This document shows, in pieces, positions 44,527 to 55,419 of a stretch of 64,000 nucleotides of DNA. The translations under genes were made by a program, and so were the position numbers. Below the pieces are notes generated by a model. That model was not told the DNA's origin and ran no database searches. It was given only the letters and a program-made list of their open reading frames with translations. Numbering within the stretch: the stretch's first letter is position 1; the number at the start of each line of letters is the position of its first letter. The stretch is from Prevotella sp. (GTDB lineage: Bacteria > Bacteroidota > Bacteroidia > Bacteroidales > Bacteroidaceae): positions 1 to 64,000 of the forward strand of contig JAFRRN010000030.1 in assembly GCA_017428055.1 (NCBI GenBank), read 5' to 3'.

Positions 44527-47091
44527 ATGATTTATCCACATAATTTTGAGGGGAAGATAGGGTTTGATGACATCCGCCGCTTATTGAAAGGTAATTGCCT
44601 TTCGACGTTAGGTACAGAGATGGTCGATGGCATCACTTTTTCTGACGACGCATCGACGATTAATGAGTGGCTGTTGCAGGTGAAGGAATTCCGGCAATTG
44701 CAAGAGGTGGAGGACGATTTCCCACTCCAGTATTTCTTTGACGTGAGAGTTGCCGTCGCCAAGCTCCGCCTTGAAAACATCCACATCGAGGTGAAAGAGC
44801 TGTTCGACTTGCGCCGCTCGCTGGAAACTATCCATGAGATTGTGCTATTCCTCAAGCGTCCCACAGGAAATCCCGACAATCCAGAAGCCTACCAATCCAA
44901 GTACCCTGCCCTTGCCCGGTTGACAGACGGCATTGTCACTTTCCCCCAACTCATCAGGCGCATCGACCAAGTCCTCGACAAGTTTGGGAAAATCCGCGAT
45001 GATGCTTCCGCAGAGCTGTCTAATATCCGCCGCGAACTATCCCAAACAGAGGGCAGCATCTCACGCACCCTCCATTCCATCCTACGAAATGCGCAAAGCG
45101 AGGGGCTTGTGGAAAAAGATGTCGCCCCGACTATCCGCGACGGTCGGTTGGTCATCCCCATAGCCCCTGCATTGAAACGGAAAATCAAGGGAATCGTCCA
45201 TGACGAGTCGGCTTCAGGCCGAACGGTGTTCATCGAGCCATCGGAAGTGGTGGATGCCAACAACCGCATTCGTGAGCTTGAGGCTAATGAAAGAAGGGAA
45301 ATCATACGGATATTGACCGAACTGACCAAGCTCATTCGCCCCCATATCAAGGAAATATTGCAATCTTATCGCTTCCTTGCCCAAATCGACTTGATCAGGG
45401 CGAAGGCAGATTTCGCCATCCAGACAAAAGCCATCGAGCCCATTCTCAATGCCCATCCGCAGATAGACTGGTATCATGCCATCCATCCCCTACTCCAACA
45501 ATCCTTGGAGAAACAAGGTAAGGAGGTTGTTCCCCTTGACATTACCATCAACCGGCAACAGCGCATCTTGATTATCTCCGGGCCTAATGCTGGCGGTAAG
45601 TCGGTTTGCATGAAAACCGTAGGGCTGCTGCAATACATGCTGCAATGTGGCATCAGCATCCCCATTGGCGAGCGTTCCAAGGCAGGTGTCTTTGAGAACA
45701 TCATGATAGATATGGGCGATGAACAGAGCATAGAGAACGACTTGAGTACCTATTCGTCGCATCTGCTCAACATGAAGAACATGATGAAACATGCCAATGC
45801 CCACACTCTCCTGCTCATTGACGAGTTTGGCAGTGGCACGGAGCCACTAATTGGCGGGGCTCTCGCGGAAGCCATGCTCAAACAGTTCTGCAACAAACAG
45901 ACATACGGTGTCATCACCACCCACTATCAAAACCTCAAGCACTTCGCCGACAGCCACGAAGGCGTGGTAAATGCCGCCATGCTCTACGACCGCCATGAGA
46001 TGCAGGCCCTCTTCCGCCTAAGCATTGGCCAGCCAGGCAGTTCGTTTGCCATTGAGATAGCGAGGAAGACGGGGATTCCCACAGAGGTTATCAATGACGC
46101 ATCAGAGATTGTTGGCAGCGACTATATCCAAAGCGACAAGTACCTACAAGACATCGTGCGTGACAAACGGTATTGGGAAAGCAAGCGGCAGACCATCCAC
46201 CAACGCGAGAAAGACTTGGAAAACACCATTCGTCGGTATGAGGAAAACCTCTCCGATATAGAGAGGAGTCGTAAGGATATCGTTAATAAGGCAAAGGAAC
46301 AAGCCAACGAACTCCTCCGCGAGAGCAACAGACAAATTGAGCGGACCATCCGCGAGATACGTGAATCACAGGCGGAAAAGGAAGAAACCAAGCGTTTGCG
46401 TGAGGAGCTCAACGCCTTCAAGAGTGAAGTGAATGACATTGACGCCAAGACCAAAGATGAGGACATTGCCCGCAAAATGGCGCAAATCCAAGCTCGCAAG
46501 GAGAGAAAAGCCAAACGAAAAGAGGCTCAAGCAAAGATGGGTACCACGACCCCATCCAATGGGGAGCAAACTCAAGGCGCAGTCCACCACGCTCATTCTG
46601 AAATCCAAATCACCATAGGCTCTACAGTGAGAATCAAGGGACTTACCTCTGTTGGACAAGTGGAAAGCATCAACGGGAACATGGCAACCGTCATTTTTGG
46701 CGGTATGCGCACCAAACTACGCTTGGAGAGGTTGGAACTGTGCAAGGAAAATGCCATAGCCGACAATGGCAATAACAACAGCCACGACAACCTACAGACA
46801 TACAGCATTAGCCGTGACACCAGGGATGCCATCGAAAACAGGAAATACCATTTCAAGCAAGACCTTGACATTCGCGGGATGAGAGGCGACGAGGCACTGA
46901 ATGCCGTCACCTATTTCATCGATGATGCCATCCTCTTGGGAATGTCACGGGTACGCATCCTCCACGGTAAGGGCAATGGCATCTTGCGACAGCTCATCCG
47001 ACAGTATCTCTCTACAGTACCCAATGTGACACACTATGCCGACGAACATGTACAATTCGGCGGTGCTGGCATTACCGTCGTCGATTTCTAA
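44527..47091 (+). CDS. mutS2: MutS2 family DNA/ribosome-rescue ATPase
   Basis: 854 residues, somewhat longer than the usual 780-800. MutS-type core/lever region (about 1-310), ATPase with Walker A GPNAGGKS (352-359), Walker B LLIDEFGSG, and TTHYQNLKHF, a long coiled coil (about 520-690, many Glu/Arg/Lys), a KOW-like linker and the Smr nuclease domain at the end (LDIRGMRGDEALNAV, LHGKGNGILRQ). MutS2 suppresses recombination and in some bacteria splits collided ribosomes. The charged segment before Smr explains the extra length. Box TAATTTTG abuts the start; GH29 follows by 15 bp. Confidence 0.95.
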   Translation: MIYPHNFEGKIGFDDIRRLLKGNCLSTLGTEMVDGITFSDDASTINEWLLQVKEFRQLQEVEDDFPLQYFFDVRVAVAKLRLENIHIEVKELFDLRRSLETIHEIVLFLKRPTGNPDNPEAYQSKYPALARLTDGIVTFPQLIRRIDQVLDKFGKIRDDASAELSNIRRELSQTEGSISRTLHSILRNAQSEGLVEKDVAPTIRDGRLVIPIAPALKRKIKGIVHDESASGRTVFIEPSEVVDANNRIRELEANERREIIRILTELTKLIRPHIKEILQSYRFLAQIDLIRAKADFAIQTKAIEPILNAHPQIDWYHAIHPLLQQSLEKQGKEVVPLDITINRQQRILIISGPNAGGKSVCMKTVGLLQYMLQCGISIPIGERSKAGVFENIMIDMGDEQSIENDLSTYSSHLLNMKNMMKHANAHTLLLIDEFGSGTEPLIGGALAEAMLKQFCNKQTYGVITTHYQNLKHFADSHEGVVNAAMLYDRHEMQALFRLSIGQPGSSFAIEIARKTGIPTEVINDASEIVGSDYIQSDKYLQDIVRDKRYWESKRQTIHQREKDLENTIRRYEENLSDIERSRKDIVNKAKEQANELLRESNRQIERTIREIRESQAEKEETKRLREELNAFKSEVNDIDAKTKDEDIARKMAQIQARKERKAKRKEAQAKMGTTTPSNGEQTQGAVHHAHSEIQITIGSTVRIKGLTSVGQVESINGNMATVIFGGMRTKLRLERLELCKENAIADNGNNNSHDNLQTYSISRDTRDAIENRKYHFKQDLDIRGMRGDEALNAVTYFIDDAILLGMSRVRILHGKGNGILRQLIRQYLSTVPNVTHYADEHVQFGGAGITVVDF

Positions 47092-47106
47092 CCAAATAAT
47101 ACTATC

Positions 47107-48405
47107 ATGAGAAGAGTCGTTTTATTTATCTGCATGATGATGCAGTCCTTTCTTATTCATGCACAGAATTACCAACCCTCACCCGAAAACCTCCAAGCAA
47201 GACAAGAGTTCCAAGACATGAAGTTTGGCATCTTCATCCATTGGGGTATCTATTCCATGCTCGGACAGGGGGAATGGGTGATGCACAACCGTAATATCCA
47301 TTACCAAGAATATCCCAAGATAGCCAATGGTTTCTATCCCTCCCTCTTCAATGCCGACGAATGGGTGACTGCCATCAAGGAGTCTGGAGCGCGATATATC
47401 ACTTTCACGTCTCGCCACCATGATGGGTTCTCGATGTGGGACACGCAACAAAGCCCATACAACATGGTCGATGCCACACCCTTCAAGCGCGATGTCATCA
47501 AGGAATTGGCAGATGCCTGCCAACGGGAAGACATCTCCTTGCACCTCTATTATTCACATCTTGATTGGGGAAGACCCGACTATCCCATCGGCAGGACGGG
47601 AAAGGGAACTGGTCGGCCGCAAGATGTCATCGACTGGAAACACTATTACGACTTCATGAACGGGCAACTACGGGAATTGCTCACACAATATGGCAAGATC
47701 GGTTGTATTTGGTTTGACGGGTGGTGGGACCATGACAGCGACCCCGTTCCTTTCGACTGGGAATTGGAAAGCCAATATGCCATGATTCATCAATTGCAGC
47801 CATCATGCCTCATTGGCAACAACCACCACCAAGTACCCTACCCTGGCGAAGACATACAGATCTTCGAGCGAGACCTCCCCGGTGAGAATTTGGCTGGGCT
47901 TTCAGGTCAAGACATCAGCCCCTTACCCTTGGAAACATGCCAAACGATGAACCGCTCTTGGGGTTATAACATTACCGATAATGACTATAAGTCTTCCAAG
48001 GAACTCATCCAATACATCGTAAAGGCTGCGGGAAAGAATGCCAACCTGTTGCTCAACATCGGACCAGAACCCAACGGCAAGCTACCCGAACATGCCATCA
48101 CACGGCTCAAAGAGATTGGCACTTGGATGTCGCAATATGGGGAGACCATCTATGGCACCCGTGCCGGCGAGGTGACACCACATCCTTGGGGTGTCAGCAC
48201 CAAGAAAGGCAACCGTCTTTTCATCCATATCCTTGACCATCAAGACAAGGGGCTATTCATCCCTTTAGAAAATAAAAAAGTAAAAAAAGCCCTTGAATTT
48301 AAGAGTGGGCGGCAAATCCCATACTCCAAATCCAAGGGCGGTATCACATTGCAGTTCGATGAAGCTCCCACTGACATCGACTATGTCGTGGAACTTATCT
48401 TATAA
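47107..48405 (+). CDS. GH29 alpha-L-fucosidase
   Basis: 432 residues: signal peptide ending IHAQ, then a GH29 TIM barrel with FGIFIHWGIYSMLGQGEWVM, HHDGFSMWDT and nucleophile Asp204 in IWFDGWWDHD, and a C-terminal beta domain. The general acid varies in this family and is not assigned here. Short form, without extra carbohydrate-binding modules. Removes alpha-L-fucose from host or plant glycans, in the periplasm. Only 15 bp after mutS2, so probably cotranscribed although unrelated in function. Confidence 0.9.
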   Translation: MRRVVLFICMMMQSFLIHAQNYQPSPENLQARQEFQDMKFGIFIHWGIYSMLGQGEWVMHNRNIHYQEYPKIANGFYPSLFNADEWVTAIKESGARYITFTSRHHDGFSMWDTQQSPYNMVDATPFKRDVIKELADACQREDISLHLYYSHLDWGRPDYPIGRTGKGTGRPQDVIDWKHYYDFMNGQLRELLTQYGKIGCIWFDGWWDHDSDPVPFDWELESQYAMIHQLQPSCLIGNNHHQVPYPGEDIQIFERDLPGENLAGLSGQDISPLPLETCQTMNRSWGYNITDNDYKSSKELIQYIVKAAGKNANLLLNIGPEPNGKLPEHAITRLKEIGTWMSQYGETIYGTRAGEVTPHPWGVSTKKGNRLFIHILDHQDKGLFIPLENKKVKKALEFKSGRQIPYSKSKGGITLQFDEAPTDIDYVVELIL

Positions 48406-48411
48406 ACAAGG

Positions 48412-49158
48412 TCATACTTGGAAATAATCCTCCAATTCCTTCTCTGCGCTGCCATGTTCGTTAGGCAAGTCCTTGATAATCTTGCCATTCTCCATCAAGG
48501 CAACGCGAGAGGAAATATCCACCGTGTGCTGCAAATTGTGCGATGAGATGATGATTGTCGCTCCCGTCTTCTCATGGTATTGCGTGATGATACGTTTCAA
48601 AACATTCTGCGAGGAAGGATCCAAGAAATTAAATGGCTCATCCAATACCAGCAATTGTGGATTGCCCAACAATGCCGCTATCACTCCCACTTTCTGTTTG
48701 TTACCGGCACTGAGGTCGCGTATCAACTTTTTCTGGTCAAAGATCTCACCTGCGGCAAACTGTGAATAGAGCGTCGCGAAGGGATTGTCTTCACCATCGG
48801 AGCCTGACATGAGAGGTTCTACAGGCACGCCATTCACCTTCGCGATGAAATCAAGGAACTCGTCTGGTGTCAAGAAATCAATCAAGAAACCATCATCGAT
48901 ATAGGCTCCCGTCATCTTCTTCCAGTCTTCAGACTCCGAAGGGTTGATGTTGGACAACTGCCCCGTCGAATCCGTGAATAACACTTGTCCTTCGTCAGCC
49001 TTAATCAAGTCAAGCATCAAGCGGAAGAGTGTGGTTTTTCCTGCACCATTGTTACCCACGAGTCCGAGGATGTCGCCATGATGGATGGTGAATTGCGAGA
49101 TGTCCACGGCAACTTTCTCGCCGAAAGACTTTTGGAGATTGTTGATTTGGATTTGCAT
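48412..49158 (-). CDS. ABC transporter ATP-binding protein
   Basis: 248 residues with Walker A GLVGNNGAGKTT, signature LSAGNKQK (atypical, Gly-Asn in place of Gly-Gly), Walker B LLVLDEP and IISSHNL. This is the importer/exporter ATPase of an ABC-2-type export system (gliding, lipid or antibiotic export subfamily), but no permease lies beside it: the flanks are secA (10 bp upstream, same strand) and GH29 (convergent). It may serve a permease elsewhere or act in trans. Confidence 0.85.
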   Translation of the reverse strand: MQIQINNLQKSFGEKVAVDISQFTIHHGDILGLVGNNGAGKTTLFRLMLDLIKADEGQVLFTDSTGQLSNINPSESEDWKKMTGAYIDDGFLIDFLTPDEFLDFIAKVNGVPVEPLMSGSDGEDNPFATLYSQFAAGEIFDQKKLIRDLSAGNKQKVGVIAALLGNPQLLVLDEPFNFLDPSSQNVLKRIITQYHEKTGATIIISSHNLQHTVDISSRVALMENGKIIKDLPNEHGSAEKELEDYFQV

Positions 49159-49168
49159 AGTCTATCAA

Positions 49169-52100
49169 TTAAAGTCCACGTCCATGACAATTCTTGAATT
49201 TCTTACCACTGCCACAAGGACAGGGGTCATTACGGTTAGGCATCTTATCCTTGATGATGGGTGCCTGGGGCGCACGGTTCATTCCGCCTCGTGTGTCCGT
49301 ATGCGCTGCCGCTTGTTGGTTGGGATCCACAAGGTCGGGGCTGGGTTGGTTGGAGTTAGTCAAGTCTATCTTCTGCTCATTGTAACGCTGGCTGCGTTGT
49401 TCGGGGGCAGCCTCCCTCACCTCTTGCTGAACCTCTGGTATCTGCCCGCGCATCAAGACCTGTGCGATACGGTTGTTCATGTCATTAATCATGTCATCCC
49501 ACAACTTGGCACTCTCCAACTTGAAGATGAGCAAGGGGTCTTTTTGCTCGTAAGACGCATTCTGCACACTATGGCGCAACTCATCGAGTTGGCGAAGATG
49601 CTCTTTCCAGTTGTCATCGATGACATGTAGCAAGATAACCTTCTCGAATTGTTTTACCACGCTCTTGCATTCCGTGTCGTATGCCTCCTTCAAGTCGCAG
49701 GGAATATTATAGGTGCGCTTGCCGTCCGTGACAGGCACGATGATACGCTCAAACATATTGCCACGGTTCTCCTGTACATCCTTTATCACGGGGTATGCCA
49801 CATCCTTGATGCGTTCCATCTTCCTGTTAAACGCCTCCATGGCGAGTTGGAAAGCCTTTTCCTCCATCTGGCTCCTGTTGCCATTGATAAACTCACTCTC
49901 ATCGAAAGGACATTCCATCGCCAGCACTTTCAGGAACTGTTCACGGCATCCCACGTAGTCATTGTTTTCGATGATGTTGACCACACGATCCCATAGGATA
50001 TTGGCGATGTCCATGCCGATACGCTCGCCCATCAAGGCATGGCGACGCTTCTCATAGATGACGGTACGCTGTTTGTTCATCACGTCGTCATATTCAAGCA
50101 AGTGCTTACGGATACCAAAGTTGTTCTCCTCCACTTTCTTCTGCGCCCGCTCGATGCTCTTGGAAATCATCGGGCTCTCGATGCGCTCGCCATCCTTGAA
50201 GCCAAGCCTATCCATCACGCTTGCGATACGCTCCGAGGCGAACAGGCGCATCAACTTGTCTTCCAAGGAGACATAGAACACTGACGAGCCAGGGTCGCCC
50301 TGACGACCGGAACGTCCACGCAACTGCCTGTCCACGCGGCGGCTTTCATGCCGTTCTGTACCAATAATGGCGAGACCTCCCGCCTCCCTCACCTCGGGTG
50401 TCAGCTTGATGTCGGTACCACGACCTGCCATGTTGGTGGCAATCGTAACAGCTCCCAAGCCGTTGGTGGAGCGTCCAGCCTCCGCCACGATGTCTGCCTC
50501 CTTTTGGTGCAGCTTGGCGTTCAACACATTATGCGGGATATTGCGCATCTTGAGCATCTTGCTCAACAGCTCTGAAATTTCCACGCTGGTCGTACCCACC
50601 AAACAAGGACGGCCACTATTGCGCATCGCCTCAATCTCCTCTATCACGGCACGGTACTTCTCACGTGCGGTCTTATACACACGGTCATCCATATCGTTAC
50701 GGATCACGGGCTTGTTGGTCGGGATTTCCACCACATCCAATTTATAAATGTCCCAGAACTCTCCAGCCTCGGTGCTTGCCGTACCCGTCATACCCGCCAG
50801 CTTATGATACATACGGAAATAGTTCTGCAACGTAATGGTGGCAAAAGTCTGCGTGGCGGCTTCCACCTTCACATGCTCCTTAGCCTCCACGGCTTGGTGC
50901 AGTCCATCGCTCCAGCGGCGGCCTTCCATGATACGTCCCGTCTGCTCATCCACGATCTTCACCTCTCCGTCAATCACCACGTAGTCGTCATCGATGTTGA
51001 ACATGCAATATGCCTTCAGCAACTGTTGGATGGTATGCACACGCTCACTCTGCACGGCATAGTGGTTGAGCAGGTCGTCTTTCTTATCCACCTTGGCTTG
51101 CTCATCGAGCGAGGTGTCTGCCTCCAATGCCGAGAGTTGTGCCGTGATGTCAGGAAGGACGAAGAGGTCTTTGTCATTCACACGACCAGCAAGCCAATCC
51201 GTTCCCTTATCCGTCAAGTCACACGACTTGAGTTTCTCGTCCACCACGAAGAACAACGGTTCCACGGCTTTTGGCATCTCACGGTTGTTGTTCTGCATGT
51301 AGTATTCCTCTGTCTTGAGCATACCCGCCTTGATGCCCTCCTCAGAGAGATACTTGATGAGAGGCTTGTTCTTGGGCATACTCTTATAGGAACGGAACAA
51401 GGAGAGGAAGCCCTCCTCGGTCATCTTCTGGTCATTCTTCTCTTGCCCCTCGGTAATCTTCTGTTTGGCATCGGCAAGGAATTGTGTCGCCAGTCTGCGC
51501 TGCACCTCCACTAAGCTCTCCACCAATGGTTGGTACTGCTCAAACATCTGGTCATCGCCTTTGGGCACCGGACCGGAGATAATCAATGGTGTACGGGCAT
51601 CGTCAATCAACACGGAGTCCACCTCATCAACGATGGCATAGTTGTGGGAACGCTGCACAAGGTCGGCGGGCGAAATCGCCATGTTGTCACGCAGATAGTC
51701 GAAACCAAACTCGTTGTTCGTACCAAAGGTGATGTCTGCCATATAAGCCTTGCGACGCTCAGGCGAATTGGGACGGTGCTTGTCGATACAGTCCACGGAA
51801 AGGCCGTTGAACATATACAACGGTCCCATCCACTCGGAGTCACGCTTGGCAAGGTAGTCGTTGACCGTCACCACATGCACACCGTTTCCAGTCAGCGCAT
51901 TCAAGAAGACCGGCAACGTGGCGACAAGCGTCTTACCCTCACCCGTCGCCATCTCGGCAATCTTTCCTTGGTGGAGGGCGATACCGCCAAACAACTGCAC
52001 GTCATAGTGAATCATCTCCCACGGCAAGTCATTACCGCCAGCCGTCCAATGGTTATGATAGATAGCCTTGTCACCATCGATGGTGATGAAGTCCTTTCGG

Positions 52101-52525
52101 GGGTCGGCAGCCAGCTCACGGTCGAAGTCAGTAGCCGTCACCACCGTCTCCTCATTCTCGGCAAAGCGGCGGGCGGTGTCCTTCACGATGCAGAAGGCGA
52201 CGGGCATCACCTCGTCCAAGGCTTTCTCATATTTATCAAGAGCCTCTTTCTCCAACTTGTCGATTTGGTTGAAGATGGCCTCGCGCTCATCCAACGGCGT
52301 GTCTTCAATGGTCGCCTTCAACTCTTCAATCTTATCTTTCTCCTCTTTTGCGGCAGCTTGCACAAACTGCTGTATCTCCTTCGTCTTGGCGCGAAGGTCG
52401 TCATTGCTCAAGGCTTTAATCTCATCATAATGGCTCTTCACCACTTCCACCATCGGCTGGATGAGTTTCATGTCACGTGTTGACTTATCGCCAAACAACG
52501 ACTTCAAGAATTTGTTGAAATTCAT
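49169..52525 (-). CDS. secA: Preprotein translocase ATPase SecA
   Basis: 1118 residues, longer than E. coli SecA (901) because of Bacteroidetes-type insertions in the first nucleotide-binding and scaffold domains. Contains [52 protein letters not shown] and the C-terminal zinc-binding tail [16 protein letters not shown], which contacts SecB or lipids. Drives secretion through SecYEG. Promoter TATTTTTG at 52578-52585, minus strand. The ABC ATPase gene follows by 10 bp. Confidence 0.97.
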   Translation of the reverse strand: MNFNKFLKSLFGDKSTRDMKLIQPMVEVVKSHYDEIKALSNDDLRAKTKEIQQFVQAAAKEEKDKIEELKATIEDTPLDEREAIFNQIDKLEKEALDKYEKALDEVMPVAFCIVKDTARRFAENEETVVTATDFDRELAADPRKDFITIDGDKAIYHNHWTAGGNDLPWEMIHYDVQLFGGIALHQGKIAEMATGEGKTLVATLPVFLNALTGNGVHVVTVNDYLAKRDSEWMGPLYMFNGLSVDCIDKHRPNSPERRKAYMADITFGTNNEFGFDYLRDNMAISPADLVQRSHNYAIVDEVDSVLIDDARTPLIISGPVPKGDDQMFEQYQPLVESLVEVQRRLATQFLADAKQKITEGQEKNDQKMTEEGFLSLFRSYKSMPKNKPLIKYLSEEGIKAGMLKTEEYYMQNNNREMPKAVEPLFFVVDEKLKSCDLTDKGTDWLAGRVNDKDLFVLPDITAQLSALEADTSLDEQAKVDKKDDLLNHYAVQSERVHTIQQLLKAYCMFNIDDDYVVIDGEVKIVDEQTGRIMEGRRWSDGLHQAVEAKEHVKVEAATQTFATITLQNYFRMYHKLAGMTGTASTEAGEFWDIYKLDVVEIPTNKPVIRNDMDDRVYKTAREKYRAVIEEIEAMRNSGRPCLVGTTSVEISELLSKMLKMRNIPHNVLNAKLHQKEADIVAEAGRSTNGLGAVTIATNMAGRGTDIKLTPEVREAGGLAIIGTERHESRRVDRQLRGRSGRQGDPGSSVFYVSLEDKLMRLFASERIASVMDRLGFKDGERIESPMISKSIERAQKKVEENNFGIRKHLLEYDDVMNKQRTVIYEKRRHALMGERIGMDIANILWDRVVNIIENNDYVGCREQFLKVLAMECPFDESEFINGNRSQMEEKAFQLAMEAFNRKMERIKDVAYPVIKDVQENRGNMFERIIVPVTDGKRTYNIPCDLKEAYDTECKSVVKQFEKVILLHVIDDNWKEHLRQLDELRHSVQNASYEQKDPLLIFKLESAKLWDDMINDMNNRIAQVLMRGQIPEVQQEVREAAPEQRSQRYNEQKIDLTNSNQPSPDLVDPNQQAAAHTDTRGGMNRAPQAPIIKDKMPNRNDPCPCGSGKKFKNCHGRGL

Positions 52526-52577
52526 ATTGTGTTAATTATTTAATTGCTAATCAATGGTTTGTTTTGTTTTTGACGTG

Positions 52578-52585
52578 CAAAAATA
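52578..52585 (-). promoter_or_regulatory. -7 box TATTTTTG for secA
   Basis: TAnnTTTG match on the minus strand, leaving a leader of about 48 nt before the secA ATG. Confidence 0.5.
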
Positions 52586-52629
52586 CGAATAATATTTGAA
52601 TTTAGCACCATCTATATATAAAATAATGT

Positions 52630-52770
52630 GGAGTTTAGGAGTTTCAGGAGTTATAAGGAGTTCTGGAGTTTCGGGAAGTTCAGGAGTTCAGACGATAGTA
52701 TCGTTGGCAACAAAGCTATTGTCTGAACTCCTTGAACTCCTAAACTCCTTAAACTCCTTGGACTATTCCT
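52630..52770. repeat. GGAGTTCAG hairpin element, copy 2
   Basis: Core 52683-52731: GGAGTTCAGACGATAG pairs with CTATTGTCTGAACTCC (15 of 16 pairs plus one G-T) across a 17-nt loop TATCGTTGGCAACAAAG. Flanked on the left by five or more GGAGTT repeats and on the right by ACTCC repeats every 10 bp. Located just 3' of the phosphatase gene, between it and the secA promoter. Confidence 0.85.
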
Positions 52771-52783
52771 GGATTCCCTAAAT

Positions 52784-54238
52784 TCAGAACAACGGCTCCG
52801 CCGAACACGCATTGGGCGCGCGGATGCGGATAGACTTCGCTATCGTTGGCGCGATACGGTCAACGGTAACGGGCGTATTCACACGCTGGGCTTTCGTTCC
52901 TGCCCCATAGATGATGATGGGAAACGGAACGAAAGACACCCGACTGGTATAGGTTTCTTGCGTTTCCTCGTTCAGGAGTTGCCATCCCGGCAACACGTCA
53001 ACGATGATGTCACCGCTTGCCGTGATATTAAATCCATTGCGAAGACGCTGGATGTCGTTGTTTCCTTTCAACAGCCTGTCGCTGGTGTACACATCCCCCA
53101 CCCCCGCACATTGCACCAAGAACTCTTGGCTCCGCAGCAACATGTCAGAGATAGACAGGTGCTTCTGCTCAATCAGCTTGTGATTGAAATACAATTGGTT
53201 GCCATGACAAGCCTCCACATACACCCCCTGCCCATAGATGGCACTGAGATACATGTTCAAGAGGTTTGCCGTGCGGTCAATCCTGAATGTTCCCGTGGGT
53301 ATGCGATATTGGGAGAGGTCGGTCTGGATGTCATCGGCGTAGCCTGTCGATGTCACCACAAACAAGACATTGTCTATGCCCACCTCGTTCTCGATCTTGG
53401 AAATGAGGCGACCCAACGTGGCATCGAGCGACATATACACGCCCTCCATCTCCACTTGCCAGTTGCTGACATCCTCCTTAGAGGCAGAAAGGGTGATGGA
53501 AAGCAAGTCGGGAATCTCATCCCTGCCCATGACGGCATTGCTGACCACGCTACACGAGACGTCCGCCACGGCATCATTGTAATCATAGCTATACAGACTA
53601 ACCGCCGCCCCAGTCTTATGTCCCGTTTTGTCCTTCGATGGCAACAACTGCACGGGGTGCATGTTGGAATAGGCCTTCAGCCATTCGGGATTGGTGGTGG
53701 AATAATAGGCGGAGGAACGCCACTTGCCATTCTTCTCGTCAATCCACAACGCACCGTTGGCGGCATGACCGGCAGAGAGGACGGCACTCTCACGCGTCGC
53801 CGCCACGCCCCACACCACCGCCTTGCCTTGGGTGCTGACCTTCAGTTCGTCGCCTACCGTTGATGTCGATAGCCTCCACGGAGAAGTGTAATATGTAGGG
53901 TCGTCTGCACAGAACACAGGGCGCAACGTGTTACGGTCCAACCACCGCGTCGAGATGATGCAATGGTAATAGGGAGTGGTGCCTGTGACGATGGTGGCGA
54001 TGCCCGAAGCCCTGTCCACGGGTACAAAGGGATAGCTTGCGGCATCATAGACACACCCGCCATCAAGCAACTTACGGAAGCCGTCCGTGCCAAACAGGGG
54101 CGCGAAGTATTCCATATAGTCGGTGCGCAACTGGTCGATGGTGATATTCACCACCAACCTTGGCGCAGGTCGTAGCGTCTGGGCATTGACCTCCGCCCCA
54201 CACAAGACGGCTGCTATTAAGAAAACAAACCTTTCCAC
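52784..54238 (-). CDS. Alkaline phosphatase/type I phosphodiesterase family protein
   Basis: 484 residues from a GTG at 54238 that lies inside the 3' end of the upstream gene (22-bp overlap). Signal peptide ending EVNAQ, then VVNITIDQLRTDYMEYFAPL (first metal-binding Asp), PVDRASGIATIVTGTTPYYH, and VTSTGYADD and CHGNQLYF in the C-terminal half. It belongs to the PafA-like phosphatase superfamily, but the usual Thr nucleophile stretch reads PVDRAS, so activity needs care. Periplasmic. Confidence 0.8.
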   Translation of the reverse strand: MERFVFLIAAVLCGAEVNAQTLRPAPRLVVNITIDQLRTDYMEYFAPLFGTDGFRKLLDGGCVYDAASYPFVPVDRASGIATIVTGTTPYYHCIISTRWLDRNTLRPVFCADDPTYYTSPWRLSTSTVGDELKVSTQGKAVVWGVAATRESAVLSAGHAANGALWIDEKNGKWRSSAYYSTTNPEWLKAYSNMHPVQLLPSKDKTGHKTGAAVSLYSYDYNDAVADVSCSVVSNAVMGRDEIPDLLSITLSASKEDVSNWQVEMEGVYMSLDATLGRLISKIENEVGIDNVLFVVTSTGYADDIQTDLSQYRIPTGTFRIDRTANLLNMYLSAIYGQGVYVEACHGNQLYFNHKLIEQKHLSISDMLLRSQEFLVQCAGVGDVYTSDRLLKGNNDIQRLRNGFNITASGDIIVDVLPGWQLLNEETQETYTSRVSFVPFPIIIYGAGTKAQRVNTPVTVDRIAPTIAKSIRIRAPNACSAEPLF

Positions 54239-55419
54239 ACTTTACCTTTCAATATATACCGTATCAGCAAAGATAGTGCCAAAACCGTCAAGCCCTCGGC
54301 ATAACTCTGCCAAAAGCCTCCCAAAAGGAACAACACCAAGAAGAAAATTGCCGCGAAATAGATGTGTCGCCGACGCTCCTTGATCTTCCTTGCAACACAT
54401 AACATCCATACCAAACCCACCAACGCCAATGGGTTGAGCATCAAGATCTGCAAATTCAGGCTCACCGTGGGATGTTGCGAGAAAATCATGGCGGTAAGGA
54501 TTACACCCGCAAGCCCCAACACCAGGAACAGCAAGGCATCCACCCACCAATAATCTTTCTTAAAGTATAATTCCACCAAGGTCAACACCACCAACAACAG
54601 TGCCAATGTCCACAGACAAGCCCTCGGGGTGATTCCCGACGATGGCGTGATGCCCATCTCTGGAATGAGGATTACCTCGGAGGCGACCAATGGCCTTTGC
54701 TTCCTGTCCGCACCGATGACCACCGCCTTGGCGAAGTCTTCATAGAGGTTGACGGGCAGGAACTGCTGCTCCGCCTGTGTGGTCTTGGTGTCTGCCTTCA
54801 CCCCCAGCAGCAGGTCGTTGCCGAAACACGTCCAAGGATGATAGGCGGTCCATTGATGCACCAACTGTCGATAGGTCGGTTCTCCACGGTCGATGTCGGT
54901 GTATTTCACCTTTCCCTTGAGGTGTTTCACGATCATGTCACGGGCGCGGGTGGTGCAGTTGTCGTAGAAGATGTTATACCGATACACCACATTCTCGGGC
55001 AATGAGTTCTCGAGGATGGCCATCACGATGTCCTCTTTCTCCTTGGGCGTGAGGTTGAGCAGTTGCTCCTGCACCCATCGTCCCTCAGCCTCATACTCCT
55101 TCATGAAGTCGACAAACGACACCATTCCCATCTGGTAGTCGGTCAGACCGAAGATGAAACGCCAGACGAAATGCTCTTGCTCAAACGAAAACATGCCGTA
55201 ATTCACCACCACATCGCGCTGGTCATGTTTGTCGTGGATGCGGATGGCGGTATGGCCATAATACGAATACGACTCGTTTCCCGGTCCACAAGTGAGCAGG
55301 GAGATGTCGATGGAGTCGAGGTTGGCATTGAGCTGTCCCTCCTGACCGCGTACATGATTTGTTGGCAATGCCAACAAAAACAGAACCCATATATAAATAA
55401 GGTACAGTTTCTGTTTCAT
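54217..55419 (-). CDS. DUF4105/Lnb-type lipoprotein N-acyltransferase-like protein
   Basis: 400 residues from the ATG at 55419, which overlaps the upstream stop codon as ATGA. Signal peptide (LFLLALPTNHVRGQ); periplasmic DUF4105 domain (about 40-270) with GNESYSYYGHTAIRIHD (His) and YNIFYDNCTTRARDMI (Cys), the pair expected of a thiol acyltransferase; then four transmembrane helices (about 275-395). DUF4105 proteins include Lnb, which completes N-acylation of lipoproteins in Bacteroides. The coupling to the DUF3791 gene is tight. Confidence 0.8.
   Translation of the reverse strand: MKQKLYLIYIWVLFLLALPTNHVRGQEGQLNANLDSIDISLLTCGPGNESYSYYGHTAIRIHDKHDQRDVVVNYGMFSFEQEHFVWRFIFGLTDYQMGMVSFVDFMKEYEAEGRWVQEQLLNLTPKEKEDIVMAILENSLPENVVYRYNIFYDNCTTRARDMIVKHLKGKVKYTDIDRGEPTYRQLVHQWTAYHPWTCFGNDLLLGVKADTKTTQAEQQFLPVNLYEDFAKAVVIGADRKQRPLVASEVILIPEMGITPSSGITPRACLWTLALLLVVLTLVELYFKKDYWWVDALLFLVLGLAGVILTAMIFSQHPTVSLNLQILMLNPLALVGLVWMLCVARKIKERRRHIYFAAIFFLVLFLLGGFWQSYAEGLTVLALSLLIRYILKGKVWKGLFS

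Noticed and set aside
51530-52483. 317-codon open frame antisense to secA
   Set aside because: Inside secA, low-complexity His/Leu-rich product and no promoter or ribosome site.
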